DNA of 10,109 bases from Gryganskiella cystojenkinii (Eukaryota > Mortierellomycota > Mortierellomycetes > Mortierellales > Mortierellaceae), in assembly GCA_015852425.1 (NCBI GenBank), contig JAAAIG010001135.1, positions 1-10,109 of the forward strand, in the 5' to 3' direction. The notes under the pieces were generated by a model. The model searched no databases. It had not been told where the DNA came from and saw nothing but the letters and a program-made list of their open reading frames with translations. Position 1 is the stretch's first letter. Every line of letters starts with the position of its first letter. The position numbers and the translations under genes were made by a program. Below, in pieces: positions 1 to 9,506 of this stretch.

Positions 1-404
1 AAATGCGTTCTGCCTTCCCTTGACCGACAGACTCTTTTGCCAGCCATCAATTATATATCCCGAGGGACCATTGTTTTTGGGCCGAGAAAGAGCAAGGAGT
101 GATAGGCGAGGTTGCCGGAATCGAATAGGCTACTTTTCGTATGATTTTATCTATCCAGTGGTCATATTCACAATTCCCTAAAAGTGTCTATTCAAGAGGT
201 TCGTTTCCTTTAGCATTCGATTCGTTGTAACTGTGACTTTGCCACCAAACTTTGACAACTATTAATTAGTCTCTGTTTGAAGAGATCCAGGTTCGGTTAG
301 TACTCATACTAGTTATTATGACATTATGGAAGACTAATGCAATAAACAAACGACAGAAAATGCAACGGGTTAACATCTTTTTATTTAAGTATACTCTTTA
401 CAGC
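1..404. other. Intergenic 3' flank, no gene recognised
   Basis: This AT-rich stretch lies beyond the stop codon of the HAUS6-like gene. No open frame here reads as a protein: the only short plus-strand frame (318-572) runs antisense into the HAUS6-like final exon. A TATATA run at about 51-57 could belong to the promoter of a leftward gene beyond the window, but nothing else supports that. No tRNA fold or repeat was recognised. Confidence 0.6.
380..385 (-). terminator. Poly(A) signal of the HAUS6-like gene
   Basis: The minus strand reads AATAAA about 20 bases past the TAA stop at 405-407, inside an AT-rich 3' flank. Canonical hexamer and spacing fit a 3'-end processing signal; the cleavage site itself cannot be seen. 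Confidence 0.55.
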
Positions 405-3400
405 TTAGGAAAACTGCTCTGTATTGTCATAAAGGGCTTCGTCTGGATCAAGCCCTTCAGGCATGTCCTCGTCAAAGAGACCCCCAAAACTGAATTCTTG
501 ATCGTGTTCATGATCGTCTCGGTTATTAGCAGTTTTGTGCGAGAAGTTGAATCCATTGCGTCGGCTCTTTGATGTGCCTGTCCCTCCAAAAATCGGCTGC
601 AACGCAAAGTTTAGCACAGTTTCGTCCTCGCCCTTCCTTTCATCATCGAAATCGTGGTCTTGAAGCGTAGGTTGATCCAGAATCGATGCGTTTTCCATCT
701 TTAGCTTCTCAGCGCGATCTTGTTGCTCCAGTAACTCGCCCTTGTGATAACCTCGTGGCTGCGGTAGCTGGTCTTGATTTGTTGCTTCTCTGATGGGCTT
801 TGATACCCTCTGTACTGTTCCTTTAACCGCGGCCCTGTTATTGGAACTAACAGGCTGCGCTGACTCGCGGGAAACAATGGCGGTAACAAGTCTAGATTTA
901 GAGCCGTATGTTGTTGATCTGGTTGGTATCTTGAACAGGGAGGACGTCGTACTAGTTGCCAAAACCGGTACCGGAAAGTCTCCGAGTGCGTTCTTGATGG
1001 GTGATACCGCAGGCGGACTGAATTCACGCGTGTCCTCGTCCTCGACGATGTTAAGTCTGCCTGTACTCTCCCCGAATACTTGATATTCCACAGGCGATTC
1101 CACTATAGATGCACCAAGGTGGCTAGATGCCGGGTGTCCATGAACACTCCTGTCGGATCGGGACGAAGTCATCGATAAAGAAGATGCAGACAGAGATGCA
1201 CTGGACATGGAGAGTGACTTGGTGCGGTCCGCACGGCCGTACACAGAGACCTTGAGCGAACCGAATGCTGAGAGCGGTTCCAAGGGTGATTCTACAGAAC
1301 TGGCAGTAGAGGCAGCCAATCGAGCTTTCTGTTCCGCTAATATCTTCTTCTCCATGTCAATCATCCTTGGAGACTTTGGTTTCCAGGATGGAGGTCGACC
1401 CCAGGGATTGCGGCTTGCCGTCGGATCAAACGTAGCATCGATTTCGACAGGCATTGCCAAGCTCGGAGAAGGGATCGGCAAATGTCTATTTAAGTCCTGA
1501 GCAGTAGATCGCGGTACCACAGGAGCTGGTTGCTCGGCAGTTGATTGTTTGGGTGCTGGTAGTATGGTCATCTCTGTGGCTGTCGCTGTCGTAGATAGGT
1601 CCGAAAACGATCTTGTATTCGATGATTTAATGATTCTTTGATCTTGATCTGGACCAGCAGAGGTGACCACCGTAGGACTCACTCGGATTGTTGATGTTAT
1701 CGCTCCAGGAACTGAGGGGGTCTCTGGTGTGATGAGAGATAGTGCCATGGAAGATTTCGTCGGGGTACTAATTGGAGATCGATCCAGATCCAGTCCCTTG
1801 CTCAGTCCTCCACCATGTCCAGACCTGAATCTGGAAAAGATCGAGGATGAGAATGCCGACTTTTTTGGAGGGCTGTCGGACACAGAAAAGGGATTCGCAT
1901 CGCTTGTAGGAGCCGATGGAGTAGTCAACCCTGGGAAAGGTCGAGAAGGCTTGGACAGTCGAGCCATCTCCTCCTGAAAGAGCAACTTTTGTTGCGGCGT
2001 ATGCATAAGCATCATCGGCATAGCCATGGTTGAGGTTCCTCCTGTTGTCCTGAGAATCTTTGGTGTTGGTGCACGTAGATCCTCCAGAGTTAATCCAGGC
2101 GAGCGTACTGCTTTGGGGACAGGGGGGGCTGCAGTGACCATGAATGGGTTCTCGTCGTTCAGGGGAACGTCCTTGTCAAATGCATTTAAATCTGCTGCTA
2201 CTGACTTTGTTGACTCGACTCTGCGTCGTTTTGATGGTGTCCCAGGTATTGGCATATCGTCGTCATCGTCGAATGTGTTGTAATTGCCGTCATTGGAGGA
2301 CGCTCGAGACTTGGCTTCCGGTACCATTGGAGGCACTGGTTCCGATGATTTCTCTCCAGGCGGTTCAAAGGACTGCCTCCTCTTCTTTGACAGGCCTATG
2401 CGTGGGCGGAAGATGGATCGTGACAGAATTGGGTCAAGAGTCTCCTTTATAGGCGGTTTGCTGGGGTCCACGGTGTCCGAAACTGCCGCCTTCAGTTTGG
2501 CCGTAAAAGAATTCCCTGGCAGGTTATCCGCCGACCGTTTGTTGACCTGATCCTTTCCTGAAAATGCCAATGATAAGAAACGATTTGGCTGTTTCTCTTG
2601 GCTCGCCTGGCGGTGACGAGTAATTCTTTCTGCTGTCGAAAAAGGTGAGCGTGGAATTTGAAAAGCGACGTTCGAGTTGCTTTTACTCCCAATATCACTC
2701 TCCCTAGCAGGCTGTGAAAAGTCATTCAAATTAGAACCGTTAGTAGGTTTAAACCATGCTTAGTATTGGACTACTTTTGATTCGGTCAAGGCTTAAAACG
2801 AACCTGTTCGTTGGAAGGGACTAGCGATGGTTCAAGATGATCAATATCCGATTGCATCACCAAGTCCGATGGTACCGGCTTTGAGAATGACGATGAAGGC
2901 TGCTCTAAGTTTGCTGTTACGATGGGCTTTACTGTAGATCCAGACTCAGGTAGCCTCCCTCGCGCAATAACGTTCATTGGTGGTTTAATCGTTGGTGCAA
3001 AGCTGTTGAGTTTGATACTCGTATGCTTAGGCAGCGATACGGTCTTCGTTGCGGTTGAACGAAGGACGTTCGAAGAGGGTACTTTTTGAAACGAAGGTCT
3101 AATGTCGAGATTCGCATCTTCAGGATTTGGCGCAGTTCTTCTGCTCCACAGGACATTATGCATATCTATCGTTCGTTGGTACGTTAGATCATTACAACTC
3201 GACACAAGTGGCATATCTCAAGCAAAAATGGCCATGGCGACGATTACCTTTCTCTCCTAGTTTATTCAACAGACTAGCTTTGGGTCGCTCCTGCTGACAG
3301 TGCTTCTGTCGTGCTGATTCCAAAGCGCGCAGTTTGATGCTCCTTAGTCTTTCAGGGGTGGTAGGATCTAAGGTGGAGACAAGACAGAGGATGAGGACGA

Positions 3401-5213
3401 AGGGCTTATTCCAAATATTGGTTAATTGTGAAGTCCCGAAATTTTCTTACCGTTGCTGAGTGTTGGTGCCAGACTGGAAAACAGCATTCTTGAGATGGAG
3501 GTAGCTTCCCTGCATGCATCCCCTCTAGGACCAGGTGTGGCGTCGCTTGAGCTGATTCCTTGATGATTTGATCCAGAAATATATGGTAACAGGCGATAGT
3601 ACGGTCTATCCGTGATATTCTTCTCTCTAGTGGCGCGATAATCGGCGTTTCAACATGTCATTAGTATCAAAGCCAGTGCTTTCAAATCTGACGAGCAAAT
3701 GGCATATACTTGGACACAATACCTTTGCAGTCGCCCTACGGTTCTCCGTGATTCTTTGAGCTTATTCTCTAGATTATTCCTGGATGCTCGTATCCTCTCC
3801 AACCGACTGGATTGCTCATCTGTGGTGTGATTGGCGGACCGAGGACTAGCGCCATTTATACCCATTCCAGAGGATTTCAGTCCCAGAAGCTGAAGTGATC
3901 GGCTCCAGTCCTTCTTGACAGTAGACAGCTCCAAATGAGAACCTTTTTCATCATGTTGAGTTAACAGACTCTCCTTGCTGCCAAGATATCGTTCCATATC
4001 TCTAAGGATGGGACGCCATGCTGCAGTCATGCTCTCGGCCCACATCTTGTCCAATATTCTCGTCTCTTCCGCAGTCGTCAGAGTAGATCTTTGCGGTCCT
4101 ATCGACTGTCGACTCATAAAGTGTTCTCGATCCAACTCTGCGGTAGACTATTGTTCAAAAAAAAAAAAAAAGTTAAAACGGAGAAAGTGCGAGATCAATA
4201 AATATAACAGCTACTACCAACGAACTTGACTATTTTTTGCCGCCAGGTTCGATTTTCCAGGGCCGTACCATTTCTTTGGCGTATAGGCCTCCCTTTGAGA
4301 TGAGTTGAGATCGGGTCGAGTGCCATTCCTGTTTAGTTCTGATTTGATTCTCTATACTTGGCTGGAGTTGCTGAGTCCTCTTGGAGACAAAGTCGTCAAT
4401 CATCCTCAACAGCTGGTCCTCCCTCTCCTCGGATACGGGTACTTGACTCGCTAACGAGCACATTGTCCTGTCTGATTCAAGATCCGAAACTGTTCTGGTG
4501 TTGACTCCTTGCCTGGACTGCCCCTGTTGTTGCTCGTTCTTGACAACGCGAGAGAGAACGTGGGTTGAAAGGACCAGGACCATTTGTTCGATTCTCTCTC
4601 CGATCGAATCATCGAGGTAACTTCTTCGAATGGTCGGCAAGAAAAGTCCCAGGCCTCCTGATGAGGAAGCTGCTGTGGTTGTTGACGTTGCCGCTGTTGT
4701 TACGGCCTCGGACTGGTGTTGCATTCCTAGACCAATACTAAAACACCCTTCTTTTCGAAGATCCTCGAGCCATTTGAAGATTACGTTCCGGAATTCTCGA
4801 GCGTCATGTCGATCCTGGATCGGCCAACAGTCCCTGAATCGTTCTCGTGCCAAGGTCTTGTCGAGTTTTGTGAACAGGAACCAAAAGACAAACTCGAGAG
4901 CTTTTGTTGACTGATGCCCCTTGGCAAAAACATGCCTGTGGAGATCCAGGGGTCTGGATGGTGCCGCGGAACTGTAACCAAAAGTCGAGTCGATGATTAC
5001 ATGTCGTGACTGTTGCTGTTGCTGTTGATTATGATGTTGCTGTTGTAATAAATGTGCCTCGTCATGATTAGACTCTCCTCGAGACGCCTGTGACGAATGC
5101 TCTTCGACCCCGAGTAAAAGTAGATTCGTGTAGAAGGCAGAGCGAAAGTTTTCGGGGCTCGATGTATAATTCGGCGGTGGGGATGCCGAAATGGTGATGG
5201 GGATGGTGGTCAT
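405..5213 (-). CDS. HAUS6-like augmin complex subunit, six exons, 1444 aa
   Basis: Exons on the minus strand are 5213-4269, 4147-3723, 3626-3451, 3367-3248, 3165-2804 and 2711-405; phases agree at every junction and the sum is 4335 nt. Residues ~23-225 resemble the HAUS6 N-terminal domain: a Phe/Leu-rich helix (FWFLFTKLDKTL, ~110-121), the hallmark RFRDCWP (~125-131), then EFRNVIFKWLEDL (~140-152) and a second helical block (~196-225). A His/Gln tract (~56-68) and a Thr/Ser stretch (~171-185) interrupt it. Exons 2-5 encode charged, probably coiled-coil segments (for example around the start of exon 4, PTTPERLRSIKLRALESARQ). Exon 6 encodes 768 low-complexity Ser/Pro/Thr residues with basic clusters (~784-788, ~837-840, likely NLS), an Asp run (~824-828) and an acidic C-terminus. 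In known systems augmin binds spindle microtubules and recruits gamma-tubulin for branching nucleation, with HAUS6 contacting the gamma-tubulin complex. The start at 5213 has A at -3; an in-frame ATG at 5354 would add 47 unlikely residues. The family call rests on the N-terminal domain; animal homologues are roughly 950 aa, so the tail is long. Confidence 0.78.
2712..2803 (-). other. HAUS6-like intron 5 (92 bp, phase 0)
   Basis: The donor is the weak GTTCGT, but the branch site is a perfect TACTAAC about 30 bases before the TTTTCACAG acceptor. Splicing joins SNEQ to PARESDIG, and reading through would hit a stop after RFKP. Confidence 0.8.
3166..3247 (-). other. HAUS6-like intron 4 (82 bp, phase 1)
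   Basis: Donor GTAATC, branch-like TCTAACG, acceptor CGATAG. It joins LGEK to DMHNVLW. A nearer acceptor (TTGAG, ~3218) keeps the same frame but would leave an intron under 35 bases, too short to splice. Confidence 0.75.
3368..3450 (-). other. HAUS6-like intron 3 (83 bp, phase 1)
   Basis: Strong donor GTAAGA after CTCAGCAACG, pyrimidine-rich 3' end and acceptor CTTAG. It joins APTLSN to DPTTPERLRS in frame. Confidence 0.8.
3627..3722 (-). other. HAUS6-like intron 2 (96 bp, phase 2)
   Basis: Donor GTATTG, branch TACTAATG, acceptor CACTAG. It joins VGRLQ to REKNITDRPYY; reading through would run to a stop at 3650. Confidence 0.75.
4148..4268 (-). other. HAUS6-like intron 1 (121 bp, phase 0)
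   Basis: Donor GTACGG is the only GT near the end of the first open frame before its stop at 4230. A TTTTAAC branch-like site, a 15-base T run and an AATAG acceptor follow. Splicing joins AKEM to STAELDREH in frame. The weak donor makes this the least certain junction of the gene. Confidence 0.65.
5010..5048 (-). repeat. CAA/CAG-type trinucleotide tract encoding Gln/His
   Basis: Imperfect TGT/TGC trinucleotides on the plus strand encode QQQHHNQQQQQQ in the HAUS6-like first exon (~residues 57-68). The block sits between the first helix and the core of the N-terminal domain and probably forms a flexible loop whose length may vary between strains. Confidence 0.7.
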
Positions 5214-5469
5214 AGTTCCAGTTCCATGCGGGGTCCGACGAGACGCAAAAAAGCAGAGAAGGTGAATGAATGGTAATGCAAACCTGCAAGCCCGCGTTTC
5301 TGTTTTGCTATGAGAAAAGAACGCGAATTTACAAAAAAAAGCAGTCTCGCTCATATGAAACGAGCATTCGCGTTGCTTGCCACCAATATCGAAATAAGGT
5401 GCACATGATTTTCAGGAGTGATTGATTCCGAGTGGCAATCCTAGAGGTCGTTTTATTATTGCCATTGGA
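5214..5469 (-). promoter_or_regulatory. Intergenic spacer and HAUS6-like promoter region
   Basis: The 256 bases between the two genes must hold the peptidase 3' end and the HAUS6-like promoter and leader. On the minus strand an open frame continues upstream of the chosen ATG to another ATG at 5354, whose context (C at -3) is poor. No clear TATA box was found. The short tandem spacing is typical of compact fungal genomes. Confidence 0.45.
5452..5457 (-). terminator. Poly(A) signal of the peptidase gene
   Basis: The minus strand reads AATAAA about 13 bases past the TAA stop at 5470-5472, in the run CAATAATAAAACG. Position and sequence fit a fungal 3'-processing signal. Confidence 0.55.
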
Positions 5470-8400
5470 TTAGAGGTAGTTCTTGAGCCAGAAAAACATC
5501 AGTGTCTCAAAGTGCTCGTTCACTCGCGCATCCCGAAGTCCATGTCGTTCTGTAGGGTATAATTGGACCTGGTGCGGTTTGTTGGACCGGATAAGCTCAG
5601 CCGCCAACGACTCTGTGTTCCTGAAGTGAACGTTCTCATCAATTAATCCATGAGCGATCAACAGTCGGTTTTCACTGCAAGACGACAAAAAAGAATTTAC
5701 AGGTTAGAATACAGAAAACATTTTTGAAAAGAATGCATACGCGAGCTCATCCAATAATTGCTCATACCTGTCAGGGAGTTTGTCAACCCAGTTCAAGACA
5801 TTACTCTTTGCAAACGCTTCCGTGTTCTCGTGAACCAGGCCCATGTATCTCTCAGTATATGCCGTATTATAGAGCTCCCACTGGGTCACAGGGGCTCCTG
5901 CAACGGCGATCTTGAAAACATGAGGGTATTGAGCCAATGCCATCAAAGAGAGATATCCACCTAAGAATAGACATGCGATAGAAGAACAAAGATTAGCTTA
6001 TATGCAAGCATAAGGTCATAAAGTGTTTTTCAAAAGCTATGCTCACTCACCATAGCTCCATCCAGAGATGGCTACGCGGTCCATGTCCACCAGTCCTCCA
6101 TTCTCGGGCCGTGCCAAAAATCTCAAGCCCTCGACCTGATCCCGAATCTCGACTTGACCCATACGATTCCGAAGTCGACCTTCAAACTCGAGCCCACGAT
6201 CATTGCTTCCTCGTCCATCAATCATAACAACTGCATGTCCTGTCCTTGTAGCCAAAAACACTCGCAAGAATTTCGGCAACTTGTACTCGTTCGTCACCAT
6301 CTGTGACCGCGGTCCACCGTAGATCGAGACCAGGGTTGGATACTTTTGTCCCTCCACATAATTTGCAGGCCGGTAGAGACATCCATGAAGCGTGACATTA
6401 TCCGAGCTTGTGAACGTAAAAAACTCGCCGACTGGGTGATGGCTTGCATTGGTCGTTGGCATGTTGGCGGAAGCCGATGGAGGTGATGAAAACGCAGAAG
6501 AGGATCCAGAACCGTTGGAGGGTGTTGGCGAAAACGTATTCGGCGGCGGAGCAAATTTCAGACTGGGTTTCCTGCCTGAGGTACCATTCGAACTAAGGAT
6601 CAAACTCGAGTCCGAGACCGAGCCATTCGTTTTCGGGTTATTGAGGAGACTGCTTGATAAAAGGTGGCTCGCCAAAAACCCTGAGATCGAGTTCATGGAT
6701 CCCGTCTTGAAGCCACTGAAACCAGAGTCAGCACGGGTCGGATTCACTGAGGATTCTGAGCAGGTTCTTGTGTGTCCTGCATGGGTCGCTGATGGTATCA
6801 CTGGGCACCGTCGGATCTGCCTTGCCGTTTGGTTATAGATCCCCTCCCGGATCATAAATGCATGGGACGAAATCTTTGGAAACTGACAGCCACAGCTGCA
6901 CCAGCAATTGTCACCTATTGCCGCTGCGATCAATGGTTCAGGACGTCGGCATTCACTCCATCGGAAATGCATCACAGCACAGGCTGGGCTTTGATCGACA
7001 CTCGAGTACATGGTCAGGAACCGATCCTTTTCCACATCCATCGTTACCTGATGACTAAAGCCCAGTTGCGTGAGCCGCCGTGCATTTCCAGGTTGAGCTC
7101 CCTTCGCATAACTGGCAACGTAGAGATGTGTCTCCAATACAGTGTCCCGCTTGGCGATAAAGTACACAAGCTGTCGCTCAGTATCCACCGTAATCGGCTT
7201 ATCTACGATTTGATACGACCCAGAGGTAATGGGCACAATCAAGGATCCAGAAACTGGCGAGTAAGTGACCATGTACAAGTGCCGATATCCGGTGCGCTCC
7301 GACGATACGATAAACCGGATTGTCTTATCCGTCTCCATGTCCCCCGTGGATGCATGGTCTGTCGGGAACAAGTAAAAGATGTCGGTGATCTGCGATAACA
7401 AAAAATTGAAGTCAATATTGGCTTTTGTGGCTGTTTTCTTCTTTTGATCGCGGTATCCAATAATGATCTTTCTTACATTGATCCAGTACTCGCTTTGCTC
7501 CTCGTAAATCACTTTAATTCGACTCGCGAGTCCGTTTTCCGCTTCCTCTGAAGATTCTGCTTGTTCAGGCACCGACATGAAGCAATCCATGGGGATGACA
7601 AGGATGGCTGTGATTTGCTGCCTCCGATCAAGAATCTGGACCCATGCGCTATTGAGGAGATCAAATGTCAGCGTCCAGCTTTTGCGTATTCTGGTAAACG
7701 TCTCCTTGAAATCTGTGAATCCCGTGCTTACCTCTCGCCATCAGGCATCCATCCGAATCGTACTATATACTCGAGCCATGGAAACAATTTGTAGAGTGAT
7801 GCCCTCCCCCAGAGTCGTTTATGCACTGGTTCCGATACAATATCCTACAAGAGATGGAAACTCCAAGTCAGTCCAAGAGTTCTTATGCGCTGAAGGTGAT
7901 TTCCATGGGGTCATAAGAAACACCACATACCTCTTCGTGTTGCTTGGGGACAAACTCGACGATCTGAAGATCGGACACTGCATTGGGCGTTCCAGTATGA
8001 GGATATCGATATTCTTCAAACTCTGGGTTCAAGCCTTGTCTGGGAATGACCACTAGATCAACCATTGCCTCTGAAACTTGAAGGTAGAGTATCCGTTCCA
8101 CGTTTCTGTTATGTGATGTACTCGACCGAGTCTCTGCTTGAACAGGTAGAGCGTCCGAGAGGGAGGGTGAGGTGATTGTCGGTGAATCGGTAAATACATC
8201 GCGTGTTGAGGAGATAGACGGAGAAGTAGAGTTGGATTTGCTCGTAGGATGGGGAGAGGGTGCCCAATAGTAGTTAGTGAACCGATGAAACTCTTCCTGC
8301 ATCACAAACTCGGCAATGCCGCAGCTAATGTCAGATTTTTTCTTGTTCCTGGAACAAAAAGTGAGCTGCGTCTCATTTCCCGAAGTCGTCATGACCCAGA

Positions 8401-9506
8401 TATCTTGGTCGCGCGTGAATGCAATAAGATCTAGATCTGCGCCTCCGAGCTTTGGATCACTCCTTGTTCCTGCAGATCCTGTTCCCTTGTCGAGGTTGGA
8501 GGCGGTTGAATTGGAGAGTGAGGCTCGAGGTGAGGTGAGCGGTCCCGAGACTGATACAAAATTGAGACTAGAAGTGAGAGCGGATTGCATCAGGTTTGAA
8601 TAGCATGATCCAGGACTTGAGGCAAGATCAGCTCTGGCTGGCCGTGGGTTGACCTTGCCATCCTTTGAAAACGAAAGACGGAGAAGGGCGAGACGGAGTT
8701 AAGTTTTTTAAGGGACCGCAAAATTTGTGCCACCAAAACCAGACGATAGAACCGATTCAATCTTTACAAAAAGAAAAAAAAAAAATACTTACACCTTGAA
8801 CATCTGCGGTAAAAACAACTGCGCCATAGGGGAACAAGAATCGATTCACCTGCGGCTCAAACTGAAAAGAGGACAGACGGTCACTCTGGCTATGACCTGG
8901 AACAGTGTTTGTTTGTTTGACCCATTCCTCTGTCAACACAGGGGTCCAAGGGAGTACTGGGGCTGCAGCAAGGATCTGATCTGTGGCTGCACTTGTGTCC
9001 GATGTGGTTGGGGGTTCGTGCGGGTTCGAGAAGTGAGGATGAGAATGTGATGGTGTATGTGTGTGTGTGTGTGTCTGCGAGGGAGCATGAGGGTGTGACG
9101 AGGAGGAGCGAGTGCCACGATCAGACTCGCGTGCGCCAGGGATGACCTGGATAGGTGTCGGTGGTGGACCAGCAAAGAATTGATAGGTGTCCGGGTTGAA
9201 AGGGACGAGTCCCATATCGTGGTCTTCTTGATCTTCTTGATCTCCTCTGGGACTATCCTGGTCCAGACTATCGTCTCCTCCGAGGGACAGGTCCGAGTCC
9301 GAGTCCGAGTCCGAGTCGGAATAGGGTCGAGGGAGGTCGACTCGAAAGAGCATGGGTGACTTTGAGGACCGAGTGAGGTCATTGGCCAGAAAATAGATGC
9401 GATCCCGTTTCGAATCGAAGACAAAGTCCCTCATTGTGGTGACGGTTGGTTGTACGGAAGCACGGAAAGATCGCACCTCGTTACGAATCTGATCCCAGGT
9501 AGCCAT
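5470..9506 (-). CDS. DPP8/DPP9-like dipeptidyl peptidase (family S9B), seven exons, 1155 aa
   Basis: Exons on the minus strand are 9506-8793, 8662-7931, 7844-7732, 7648-7477, 7389-6051, 5960-5768 and 5674-5470, totalling 3468 nt with all phases consistent. The enzyme should cleave Xaa-Pro or Xaa-Ala dipeptides from peptide N-termini. The N-terminus has no signal peptide or membrane anchor, so it is predicted cytosolic or nuclear like DPP8/9, unlike membrane-anchored fungal DAP2-type enzymes. A beta-propeller domain (~240-890) contains the QEEFHRFTNYYW motif, whose Glu361-Glu362 pair would anchor the substrate amino terminus. The alpha/beta-hydrolase domain has IYGGP (Tyr934, oxyanion hole), GWSYGGYLSLM (Ser1022), AGAPVTQWELYNTAYTERYMG, HGLIDENVHF (Asp1100) and ERHG (His1132). 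Animal homologues are about 860-900 aa; the excess lies in low-complexity inserts at ~60-165, ~263-312 and ~722-898. The start ATG has A at -3 and G at +4. Confidence 0.93.
5675..5767 (-). other. Peptidase intron 6 (93 bp, phase 2)
   Basis: Donor GTATGA, branch TTCTAACC, T-rich tract and acceptor TTGCAG. It joins VDKLPD to SENRLLIAHG, bringing the catalytic Asp and His exon into frame. Confidence 0.9.
5961..6050 (-). other. Peptidase intron 5 (90 bp, phase 1)
   Basis: Donor GTGAGT, branch-like GCTAATC, acceptor TTCTTAG. It splits the codon right after the nucleophile, rebuilding GWSYG-GYLSLM. Confidence 0.92.
7390..7476 (-). other. Peptidase intron 4 (87 bp, phase 0, no stop)
   Basis: Donor GTAAGA, branch-like TTGACTTC, T-rich 3' end and acceptor TCGCAG. 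It is 29 codons long without a stop, so an ORF reading passes straight through it. Removal rebuilds YWIN-ITDIFYLFP, which matches the DPP8/9 propeller sequence (WINVHDIFYPFP-like); the 29 codons have no counterpart in the family. Confidence 0.85.
7649..7731 (-). other. Peptidase intron 3 (83 bp, phase 2)
   Basis: Donor GTAAGC, branch GCTGACA, acceptor CAATAG. It joins GWMPDGE-S to AWVQILDRRQQ, a conserved propeller strand. Confidence 0.88.
7845..7930 (-). other. Peptidase intron 2 (86 bp, phase 0)
   Basis: Donor GTATGT, branch CTGAC, acceptor CTTGTAG. It joins PKQHEE to DIVSEPVHKRLWGRAS; the intervening sequence has a frame stop at 7883. Confidence 0.88.
8663..8792 (-). other. Peptidase intron 1 (130 bp, phase 0)
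   Basis: Strong donor GTAAGT followed by a T run, branch-like CTTAACTCC and acceptor TTCAAAG. It joins FTADVQG to DGKVNPRPARADL. It is the longest intron of the gene. Confidence 0.82.
9059..9074. repeat. (GT)8 microsatellite within coding exon
   Basis: Eight GT units on the plus strand (AC on the coding strand) encode alternating His-Thr in the first peptidase exon. A length change not divisible by three would break the frame, so the tract is a potential instability point. Confidence 0.85.
9291..9317. repeat. GTCCGA hexamer repeat encoding Ser-Asp
   Basis: Four and a half copies of a six-base unit encode an alternating Ser-Asp run near residue 65 of the peptidase, followed by an acidic segment with two QED units. 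Such a run looks like a casein-kinase-2-type phosphorylation target, which is an inference. Confidence 0.85.

Noticed and set aside
318..572. Plus-strand 84-codon frame at the left edge
   Set aside because: Most of it is antisense to the end of the HAUS6-like exon and it has no family resemblance.
1663..2550. Several plus-strand frames of 85-104 codons opposite the HAUS6-like last exon
   Set aside because: They are antisense shadows of a long open exon with no start context or recognisable domain.
3166..3214. Continuation of the exon 5 frame upstream to an ATG at 3214
   Set aside because: Using it needs an intron of under 35 bases; the CGATAG acceptor with a TCTAACG branch site is more credible.
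6829..7398. Plus-strand open frame of 189 codons
   Set aside because: It lies antisense to conserved peptidase exon 5, and its translation has no family pattern.
7577..8056. Plus-strand open frame of 159 codons
   Set aside because: It covers peptidase exons and introns on the opposite strand; the minus-strand reading matches DPP8/9 on both sides.
8933..9424. Second minus-strand frame of 163 codons in peptidase exon 1
   Set aside because: It is a shifted reading of the same low-complexity DNA; the 9506 frame carries the family N-terminus and joins exon 2 in phase.
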